Origin: Chloroflexota bacterium
GTDB lineage: Bacteria > Chloroflexota > Limnocylindria > Limnocylindrales > CSP1-4
NCBI GenBank assembly: GCA_021815005.1
Contig: JAKAHL010000058.1
Coordinates: forward strand, 1-9,012
Direction of reading: 5' to 3'
DNA: 9,012 nucleotides
The notes beneath the pieces are model-generated. The model worked only from the letters and a program-made list of their open reading frames with translations. It had not been told where the DNA came from and ran no database searches. A program made the translations under genes and the position numbers. Positions 1-5,387 of the stretch are shown here, piece by piece. Within the stretch, counting starts at the first letter, position 1, and each line of letters begins with the position of its first letter.

Positions 1-1320
1 GATCTGGTCACGCTGTATCTCACCGTCGCGCTGATCGCGGTGCTTGCCTTCGGGTCCGGCGTCGGCGTGGGGCGCGTCACGGCGCCGACGTTCGGGACCG
101 CGCCTGCGGCCGCCCTCCCGGAGGGCTCGCCAGCCCCGGGCGCGAGCGGCGCGGCGGGCACCCCGGCGCCGTCGCCCGCCGCGTCGGACCCCCTGGCCGG
201 TCTGCCGTCGGACGGCCCGCTCCTGGGCAGCAAGACCGCTCAGGTGCAGCTCACCTACTGGGCCGACTACCAGTGCCCGTTCTGCGCCCGGTTCGCGCAG
301 CAGGTGCTGCCGCAACTGGCATCGCGGATCGCCGATGGAACGGTGTCGGTGCTCCACCGCGACTTCGTGTTCATCGGCGGCGAATCGCTCGACGCGGCCG
401 TCGCGGTCCGGTGCGCCGGCGAGCAGGGCAAGTACTGGCCGATGCACGACGCGGTCTACGCGGCGCAGAACGGCGAGAACCAGGGGACCTTCTCGGCCGC
501 GGAGCTCGCCTCGCTGGCGGCGGGCGTGGGTGCCGACGCGGCGGCCTTCTCCGCCTGCACGCAGCGGCACGACGTCATGGTCGAGGTGCTCGCCGACACG
601 GCGGCCGGCGTCCGCGCCGGGGTGCAGTCCACGCCGCTGATCGACATCCCCGGGCGCTCGTTCCTGGGCGTCCCCGACGCGGCAACGCTGCTGGCGGCCA
701 TCGACAGCGCCGCCAAGACGCACCCCGCGATCACCCCCGCGCCCTCGGTCCAGCCCTCTGCCGACCCGTGGCTCGGCACCGCGACCGCCGGCCGCACCGC
801 CGGGTCCCCGTCGGCGCGCGTCACCGTGGAGCTGTGGGTGGACTACCAGGCCACGGGCATGCCGGCCATCGTGTCCGGCCTTGAGCCCGAGCTCCGCAAG
901 CGCATCGCCACGGGCCGCGTCTCCGTGGTGCTCCGAGACCTCGCGACGCTGGGCGACGAGTCCGTGCTGGCGGCGTCGCTCGTCCGCTGCGGCGCCGAGG
1001 ACGGCGACCCGCTGGTCTGGTTCGCGCACGACATCCTCGGCGCGTCCGCGCAGGGCGCCAACGCCGGGATCTTCACGTCCAGGTCGCTGCTCTGGCTGGG
1101 CGCCAAGCTCGGCTGGAACGTCGCCGCGGTCGATGCCTGCATGGCGGGCTCGGCGGTGGCGGGCCAGGTCAGGGCGGAGACCGCCAGCGGGACCGGCATG
1201 GGCCTCAAGGCGGCGCCGGCGGTGGTCGTCATGGCGGGCGGCAAGGAGACGGCCCGCTTCGCCGGCCCGTCGATCAGCGTCACCAAGGTGATGGCGGCGG
1301 TGGACGCGGCCGCGAAGTAG
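1..1320 (+). CDS. Membrane-anchored tandem DsbA-like thioredoxin protein (5' partial)
   Basis: The reading frame is open from base 1, so the true start lies upstream; the in-frame GTG at 40 falls inside the hydrophobic segment and is unlikely to be the start. Numbering codons from base 1, residues about 2-28 form a membrane anchor or signal (LVTLYLTVALIAVLAF), and 30-78 are a Pro/Ala/Ser-rich linker. Domain 1 (about 80-235) is a DsbA/Thioredoxin_4 fold with WADYQCPFC (C92, C95), the cis-proline loop T211-P212, and a second cysteine pair C138/C186. After a second Pro-rich linker, domain 2 (about 265-439) repeats the fold with WVDYQATGM: both catalytic cysteines are replaced (A284, M287) and the cis-Pro loop is A405-P406, but the second pair C330/C380 is kept. 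By family, domain 1 should act as an extracytoplasmic thiol-disulfide oxidoreductase; domain 2 looks non-catalytic. The gene converges on the regulator to its right. The fold assignment is strong; the substrate is unknown. Confidence 0.9.
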   Translation, partial: DLVTLYLTVALIAVLAFGSGVGVGRVTAPTFGTAPAAALPEGSPAPGASGAAGTPAPSPAASDPLAGLPSDGPLLGSKTAQVQLTYWADYQCPFCARFAQQVLPQLASRIADGTVSVLHRDFVFIGGESLDAAVAVRCAGEQGKYWPMHDAVYAAQNGENQGTFSAAELASLAAGVGADAAAFSACTQRHDVMVEVLADTAAGVRAGVQSTPLIDIPGRSFLGVPDAATLLAAIDSAAKTHPAITPAPSVQPSADPWLGTATAGRTAGSPSARVTVELWVDYQATGMPAIVSGLEPELRKRIATGRVSVVLRDLATLGDESVLAASLVRCGAEDGDPLVWFAHDILGASAQGANAGIFTSRSLLWLGAKLGWNVAAVDACMAGSAVAGQVRAETASGTGMGLKAAPAVVVMAGGKETARFAGPSISVTKVMAAVDAAAK

Positions 1321-1324
1321 CCCC

Positions 1325-1341
1325 GCCGCGGGTGCCGCGGC
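1325..1341. terminator. Possible bidirectional terminator hairpin
   Basis: A perfect inverted repeat, GCCGCGG-GTG-CCGCGGC, makes a 7-bp all-GC stem with a 3-nt loop. It starts 5 bp after the stop of the DsbA-like gene and lies about 80 bp beyond the stop of the convergent regulator. There is no T-tract on either side, so it is at best an atypical terminator; in DNA this GC-rich such hairpins also arise by chance. Confidence 0.3.
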
Positions 1342-1420
1342 TCGCCCCGCCGGCCGACGCTGCCGGACGACTGCCCCGGGCGGTCGCGGGGGAGGCCCTG
1401 GCCCGGTGCCGCCGGACGAG

Positions 1421-2128
1421 TTACAGGTCGGCGACGCTGATGAGCCCGCGGCGGATCGCGAACTTGAGCAGCTCGGTCCGATCGTGGAGGTCGAGCTTCT
1501 CCATGACGTTCGCGCGGTAGTTGTGCACCGTCTGCTCGGACAGGTGGAACACTTTCGCGATCTCGCGATTGGTGTGGCCGGCCGCGGCGAGGAGGAGGAC
1601 CTCGCGCTCGCGGTCCGAGAGGCCGGCGTACACGTCCTGGGCGGGGGCATCCGGACTCCGCAGGACGTACGTGTTCACCATTCGGGTGACGATCGACGGT
1701 GACACGTAGGTCTGCCCGCGGGTCACTGACCGGACCGCCGCCACCAAGTCCGTGGGCTCCGCCTCGCGGGTGAGGAAGCCGTCGGCGCCGGCCTTGAGCG
1801 CCATGCTGAACTGCTCGCTGCTCGAGCCGCTGCGGCACTCCAGGGCGATGATCCGCACGTCCGGCGCGGCCGCCCGAACCCTCGCGATGGTTGCGAACGT
1901 GGTGCAGCCCGGGGCCGACAGCGGCTGGCACTCTGCGATCACCACGTCCGCAGGCGTCCGCGCGAGCGCGTCCGGGATGGCGTCCAGCGACGGCGGCGTG
2001 CCGACGACCTCCATGTCCAGCTCGGCGTCGATCACCGATCGGAAGCCCGTGACGAGCATCGGGAAGTCGAAGATCGCGAGCTGTACCGCGACCTTCCTGC
2101 CCCCGGGGCCGCCGCCGTTCGTCCTCAC
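1421..2128 (-). CDS. NarL/LuxR-family response regulator with atypical receiver
   Basis: This is a two-domain transcription regulator of about 235 residues. The N-terminal receiver aligns along its length with NarL-type receivers, but only one of the two acidic-pocket residues is present (D21, in IFDFP). The phospho-acceptor Asp is Glu (E66, in ADVVIAEC), the switch Thr is Glu (E97, in IIALE), and the conserved Lys is Arg (R121, in GFLTREAEP). The C-terminal domain (about 170-231) is a clear LuxR-type helix-turn-helix: LSDREREVLLLAAAGHTNRE followed by the recognition helix SEQTVHNYRANVMEKL. DNA binding is therefore expected, while Asp phosphorylation is not. I chose the GTG at 2128, preceded by GAGGG four bases upstream; a TTG at 2188 would add 20 residues with no family similarity. 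No histidine kinase is adjacent, and targets are unknown. Confidence 0.9.
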   Translation of the reverse strand: MRTNGGGPGGRKVAVQLAIFDFPMLVTGFRSVIDAELDMEVVGTPPSLDAIPDALARTPADVVIAECQPLSAPGCTTFATIARVRAAAPDVRIIALECRSGSSSEQFSMALKAGADGFLTREAEPTDLVAAVRSVTRGQTYVSPSIVTRMVNTYVLRSPDAPAQDVYAGLSDREREVLLLAAAGHTNREIAKVFHLSEQTVHNYRANVMEKLDLHDRTELLKFAIRRGLISVADL

Positions 2129-2216
2129 GCGTCCCTCGATCCTGGCGCTGCCTTGGGCCAGCCCGGTGGGTCGGGCCTGCACCCGCAACTGTGCCTACCG
2201 GGCAGCCGACCTCCAA

Positions 2217-2244
2217 GGGGCCATCGGTCGCACAGGTTGGCCCC
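2217..2244. repeat. Inverted repeat upstream of the response regulator
   Basis: GGGGCCA at 2217-2223 is the exact reverse complement of TGGCCCC at 2238-2244, separated by 14 bases. It lies about 90 bp upstream of the chosen start of the regulator. It could be an operator half-site pair (for example for autoregulation) or an RNA stem in the leader; a chance match is also possible at this GC content. Confidence 0.3.
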
Positions 2245-2390
2245 GGCCGCCCTCCCCACCCGGGACCTTCCGACGGGGAACGCAGGTGATCCCGGGGCCC
2301 GACGAGGGTCCTGGCCGGAGCGACACGCGCCCCTCGCCGAGCGACGGACTCGAGGCCGGGCGCGATGCCCGTGGCTGCGTGGCGCCCGGT

Positions 2391-2430
2391 CGGGGCGGAG
2401 CCGGGCCTGGCGGCGACGCAGGCCGCCCCG
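2391..2430 (-). terminator. Possible terminator hairpin after metC-like gene
   Basis: CGGGGCGG (2391-2398) pairs perfectly with CCGCCCCG (2423-2430), and inside the 24-base loop CCTG (2406-2409) can pair with CAGG (2419-2422). On the minus strand the structure begins two bases after the stop codon of the metC-like gene. There is no U-tract, so intrinsic termination is uncertain; position and stem strength are the only arguments. Confidence 0.35.
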
Positions 2431-2432
2431 CG

Positions 2433-3593
2433 TCACGCCTCGGCCAGCGCCGCCTCTAGGTCCGCCCACAGCTCCTCGACGGGCTCCAGCCCGATCGACA
2501 CCCGCAGGAGCGGCCCGCCGGCCCACGGTGACACGGCGCGGTTCAGGCCCGACCAGCGCGCCGGCATGACCAGCGACTCGTACCCTCCCCACGAGTAGCC
2601 GAGGCCGAACCGCCCGCGCGCCACCAGACGGTCGGTGACGGCATCGGCGTCGGCCTGGTCCGAGGGGGAGCCGTCCGCGCGCCGCAGCTCGAAGCTGAAC
2701 AGCCCGGACGCGCCGCGGAAGTCGCGCACGAACAGGGCGTGCCCGGGGTCGCCGGGGAGCCCCGGGTGGAGCACTCGAGCGACGCGCGGATGCTCGGCCA
2801 GCCGCCCTGCCAGCTCGAGCGCCGCGGCGCCCTGCTCGCGGATCCGCATATCCACCGTGCGCGCGCCCCGGATCACGAGGAAGGCGTCCTCGCCGCTGAC
2901 GGCGGTCCCCGTCAGACGCGACGCCTCGCGGACCGCGGGCAGGAGGTCGGCGTTGGCGAAGGTGGCGCCCATCAGCACGTCGCCGTGCCCACCCCAATAC
3001 TTGGTCAGGGCCACCACCGAGATGTCCACGCCGTGGTCGAACGGGCGGAACAGCCCTGGCGAGCCCCAGGTGTTGTCGATCGCCGTCACGACACGGTGGT
3101 GGGCCCGGCGCGCGGCCCGCACGATCGCCGGCACGTCCTGCACCTCGAACGTGTGCGTGCCCGGGCTCTCCATCCAGATCAGCTTGGTGTTCGGGCGGAT
3201 GAGGGCGGCGATGTCGTCGCCGATGAGCGGGTGGTAGAACTCCACGTCCACGCCCAGGCCCGCCAGCATGCCGGTGCTGAAGTCGCGCGCCGGGCCGTAT
3301 GCCGAATCCGTCACCAGGAGGTGGTCGCCGGCGCGAGCCACCGCCAGCATCGCCACCACGATGGAGCCGAGGCCGCTCGGGGCCAGCTCCACGCCCGCGC
3401 CGCCCTCGCCCGCGAGGAGCAGGGCCTCGAGCTCGGCGGTTGTCGGCGTGCCGTGGGTCCCGTACGTCGAGTAGCGCCGGTCGCCCGACCGCGAGGCGTC
3501 GAGCGCCTCGCGCAACTGGGCGACGCTGTCGAACAGGACCGTCGAGGTGCGTCGGATCTCTGGGCTGGGGGTGCGGAAACGGCCGTCGTTCAT
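2433..3593 (-). CDS. metC: Cystathionine beta-lyase-type PLP enzyme (MetC)
   Basis: This 386-residue protein of the Cys/Met-metabolism PLP family (fold type I) covers the usual family length. Expected residues are present: YGTHGTPT near 44, the cofactor-stacking Tyr in DSAYGPARDF (Y99), MESPGTHTFEVQDVPAI around 141-157, D173 in IDNTW (binds the pyridine nitrogen), the Schiff-base lysine K198 in LTKYWGGHGD, and R364 in LLRVSIGLE (substrate carboxylate). The segments LIGDDI, DFRGASGLFSF and GYSWGGYES resemble E. coli-type MetC more than cystathionine gamma-synthase or gamma-lyase. The expected reaction is cystathionine to homocysteine, ammonia and pyruvate in methionine synthesis; C-S lyase activity on related thioethers is the main alternative. 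The usual GHSD motif reads GHGD here. The gene lies 115 bp downstream of citrate synthase on the same strand, with no other methionine gene in view. The best Shine-Dalgarno is 15 bases from the ATG, and a micro-ORF intervenes. Confidence 0.88.
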   Translation of the reverse strand: MNDGRFRTPSPEIRRTSTVLFDSVAQLREALDASRSGDRRYSTYGTHGTPTTAELEALLLAGEGGAGVELAPSGLGSIVVAMLAVARAGDHLLVTDSAYGPARDFSTGMLAGLGVDVEFYHPLIGDDIAALIRPNTKLIWMESPGTHTFEVQDVPAIVRAARRAHHRVVTAIDNTWGSPGLFRPFDHGVDISVVALTKYWGGHGDVLMGATFANADLLPAVREASRLTGTAVSGEDAFLVIRGARTVDMRIREQGAAALELAGRLAEHPRVARVLHPGLPGDPGHALFVRDFRGASGLFSFELRRADGSPSDQADADAVTDRLVARGRFGLGYSWGGYESLVMPARWSGLNRAVSPWAGGPLLRVSIGLEPVEELWADLEAALAEA

Positions 3594-3613
3594 GCGGCGA
3601 TCATCGCGCCTCC
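3590..3613 (-). promoter_or_regulatory. GGAGG site with 4-codon micro-ORF overlapping the metC start
   Basis: On the minus strand a GGAGG (3613-3609) sits four bases before an ATG (3604-3602) that opens the tiny frame Met-Ile-Ala-Ala-stop. Its TGA (3592-3590) overlaps the ATG of the metC-like gene (3593-3591) as ATGA. The same GGAGG is 15 bases from the metC ATG, longer than usual, and the metC frame has no closer start. Ribosomes could load at the micro-ORF and re-initiate at metC. This is inference from spacing alone. Confidence 0.35.
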
Positions 3614-3708
3614 GGCCCCCGCCTGTCCGGCCGTCGCGCGCCGAGCGCCAGGAGCGGACGCCCGGCAGGCGCCCGCCCCTGGGAATGCCCGGTCTGGCGT
3701 CTGTCGGG

Positions 3709-5028
3709 CTACCGCTGCTCGAGCGGCACGAAGCTCCGCTTGGGCTTGCCCACGTAGAGCTGCCGCGGGCGGCCGATGCGGGCCTGCGGGTCGTGCATCA
3801 TCTCGCGCCACTGGGCGATCCAGCCCGGGAGGCGGCCCATGGCGAACAGGACCGTGAACATCTCGGTGGGGAACCCCAGCGCCCGGTAGATCAGGCCGCT
3901 GTAGAAGTCCACGTTCGGGTACAGCTTGTGCTCGATGAAGTACGGGTCCGAGAGGGCCACCTGCTCGAGCTCGAGCGCGATGCGCAGCAGGTGGTCGTCG
4001 CCGTGCATCTTCATGAGCAGCGGCTCCGCGGCGGCCTTGATGATCTTGGCCCGCGGGTCGTAGTTCTTGTAGACCCGGTGGCCGAAGCCCATCAGCCGGA
4101 ACGGGTCGTCCTTGTCCTTAGCCCGCCGTACGGCCTTGGCCACGTCGCCGCCGTCGGCCGCGATCGCCTCGAGCATCTCGAGGACCTCCTGGTTGGCGCC
4201 GCCGTGCAGCGGGCCCCAGAGGGCGGCGATGCCCCCCGCCATCGAGACGTACAGATTGGCGAGGCTCGAGCCGACCATGCGGACCGTGGACGTGGAGCAG
4301 TTCTGCTCGTGGTCCGCGTGGAGGATCAGGAGGACCCGGAGCGCGTGCGCGGCCTCGGGGTCCGTGACCCACGGCTTCGACGGGTCGCCGAACATCATCT
4401 TGAGGAAGTTCGCCTCGTACTCGAGGTCCTCGTCCGGCACGACGGGGGTCTCGCCGCGCGTGCGCCGGAAGGCCGCGGCCGCGATCGTGGGCAGCTTGGC
4501 CAGCAGGCGGATCGTGGCCAGCTCGACGTCCGCCGCGTCGTGCGGGTTGCCGCTGCCCGGGTAGAACGCCGACAGCCCGCTCACCGCGGAGGCGAGGACC
4601 GCCATCGGGTGCGCCTCGGTCGGGAACGCCTCGAAGAACTGACGGTAGGCGAGCCGGATCCAGGTGTGGTGCCGGATCTGGTCCGTCCAGGTGGCCAGCT
4701 GCTGCGCGTTGGGGAGCTCCCCGTAGATCAGCAGGTAGGCGATCTCGAGGAAGGTTGTGCTCTCGGCGAGCTCCTCGATCGGATAGCCGCGGTAGCGCAG
4801 GATGCCGTTGTCGCCGTCGAGGTACGTGATGGCACTGCGTGTGGGCGCCGTGTTCGCGTAGCCGTAGTCGAGCGTGACGAGCCCGGTGTCCTTGAGCAGC
4901 GGGGCGATGTTGATTGCCGACTGCCCCTCGGTGGCGGGCTCGATGGGAAGCGCCAGCTCCTTGTCGCCCACCCGGAGGCGAGCGACCTGCGCTTCCGTCG
5001 CCGAATCGGCTCGCTCAGTTGTCGTCAT
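3709..5028 (-). CDS. gltA: Citrate synthase (type II, GltA-like)
   Basis: This 439-residue protein condenses oxaloacetate and acetyl-CoA to citrate, the entry step of the TCA cycle, in the cytoplasm. It has the N-terminal extension typical of hexameric citrate synthases (to about residue 55, followed by NTAPTRSAITYLDGDNGILR and YRGYPIEELAE). Catalytic positions line up with E. coli GltA: H240 in HADHEQN, H275 in GPLHGGANQEVLEML, H317 in GFGHRVYKNYDPRA and D374 in NVDFYSGLIYRALG. I chose the ATG at 5028 (MTTTERADS) because GGAAGGG lies nine bases upstream and the family begins there; an upstream in-frame start at 5079 would add 17 residues of no family character. The gene is divergent from the glycosyltransferase operon and is followed on its strand by the metC-like gene after 115 bp. 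It could also accept 2-methylcitrate-pathway substrates, but no prp-type neighbours are present. Confidence 0.96.
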   Translation of the reverse strand: MTTTERADSATEAQVARLRVGDKELALPIEPATEGQSAINIAPLLKDTGLVTLDYGYANTAPTRSAITYLDGDNGILRYRGYPIEELAESTTFLEIAYLLIYGELPNAQQLATWTDQIRHHTWIRLAYRQFFEAFPTEAHPMAVLASAVSGLSAFYPGSGNPHDAADVELATIRLLAKLPTIAAAAFRRTRGETPVVPDEDLEYEANFLKMMFGDPSKPWVTDPEAAHALRVLLILHADHEQNCSTSTVRMVGSSLANLYVSMAGGIAALWGPLHGGANQEVLEMLEAIAADGGDVAKAVRRAKDKDDPFRLMGFGHRVYKNYDPRAKIIKAAAEPLLMKMHGDDHLLRIALELEQVALSDPYFIEHKLYPNVDFYSGLIYRALGFPTEMFTVLFAMGRLPGWIAQWREMMHDPQARIGRPRQLYVGKPKRSFVPLEQR

Positions 5029-5308
5029 CGAGTACTGCCCTTCCGTCAGCGAGAACTCGGGCCGGAGCCCGCGGGGCATCCGGCCGCTGGAACAGGCCGC
5101 AACGGAGCAGCCTCCGCCGCGCGCCCATGTGGGAGGCTACGGTCGATCCGATCGGCCCGCACGACAAGAGCCATTGTGACGGGCCGTTCGGAACTCATGG
5201 GAGGGTCCGAATCGCGGCTGACGGATGCCGACGACGCGGGGCGCCGCCGCTCCGGCGCGGTCGGGGGGAACGGGTCCGGCAGGGCCCCGGCTCCGGGCCT
5301 GACGCGGG

Positions 5309-5329
5309 CGCGACCGAGCGCCGGTCGCG
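5309..5329. repeat. 8-bp perfect inverted repeat before the GT operon
   Basis: CGCGACCG (5309-5316) and CGGTCGCG (5322-5329) are exact reverse complements around a 5-base spacer. The site ends 24 bases before the candidate -10 TAGCAT, so it would abut or overlap a -35 region. It could be a repressor operator, a hairpin in a longer leader transcript, or chance in GC-rich DNA. Confidence 0.4.
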
Positions 5330-5352
5330 AGGCGACCCCGACGCGTCCGGGA

Positions 5353-5358
5353 TAGCAT
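5353..5358 (+). promoter_or_regulatory. Weak -10-like element for the GT operon
   Basis: TAGCAT shares four of six positions with the TATAAT consensus and lies 14 bases upstream of the Shine-Dalgarno of the first operon gene. It is one of the few A/T-containing stretches in this region. No -35 match is visible at the right distance, so this is a tentative call. Confidence 0.25.
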
Positions 5359-5371
5359 CTGCCCGCCCAAG

Positions 5372-5387
5372 AAGGAGGATCCCCCTG
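5372..5387 (+). promoter_or_regulatory. Strong Shine-Dalgarno placed for a CTG start
   Basis: AAGGAGG at 5372-5378 is a near-perfect anti-16S match. Six bases later comes CTG (5385-5387), in frame with the long glycosyltransferase frame. The next conventional start in that frame is the GTG at 5409, which is 30 bases from the site, and the ATG at 5417 is in a different frame. The spacing argues that CTG is the initiator. Confidence 0.6.

Larger units (their letters stand above)
2129..2432. other. Intergenic region upstream of the response regulator
   Basis: About 300 bp lie between two genes that both run leftward. I see no credible gene here; codons in the open frames look like GC-driven noise. 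The region holds a 7-bp inverted repeat at 2217-2244 and a hairpin at 2391-2430 just after the metC stop, both listed separately. No convincing -35/-10 pair for the regulator could be picked out by eye. Confidence 0.6.
5029..5384. other. Divergent intergenic promoter region
   Basis: About 356 bp separate the starts of citrate synthase (leftward) and the glycosyltransferase operon (rightward), so promoters for both should lie here. For the operon a weak -10-like TAGCAT is at 5353-5358, without a recognisable -35. For citrate synthase a TAGCCT on the minus strand (plus 5135-5140) is a weak candidate. An inverted repeat AGCCTCC/GGAGGCT (5109-5115 and 5132-5138) falls in the likely citrate synthase leader. 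A stronger hairpin at 5309-5329 is listed separately. No small gene is convincing in either direction. Confidence 0.6.

Noticed and set aside
2129..2188. TTG at 2188 as the start of the response regulator.
   Set aside because: It adds 20 residues with no family similarity and only a weak ribosome-binding site. It cannot be fully excluded.
843..2216. A 457-codon frame on the - strand overlapping both the DsbA-like gene and the regulator.
   Set aside because: It is out of frame with the regulator, antisense to the DsbA-like gene, and shows no domain; it is a shadow of high GC content.
3590..3811. A 73-codon - strand frame between citrate synthase and metC.
   Set aside because: Most of it overlaps the citrate synthase end in another frame and is Ala/Arg/Gly-rich. 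Only its last four codons, behind GGAGG, are kept as a possible micro-ORF.
3547..5355. A 602-codon open frame on the + strand antisense to citrate synthase and the metC start.
   Set aside because: It covers a citrate synthase with all catalytic residues on the other strand. The translation is Arg/Glu/Val/Gly-rich with no domain, as expected for the mirror frame of a high-GC gene.
4914..5384. Extension of the GT-C frame upstream to an ATG at 4914.
   Set aside because: The extra 157 codons overlap the 5' end of citrate synthase antisense, are Arg/Pro/Gly-rich, and precede an excellent Shine-Dalgarno at 5372.
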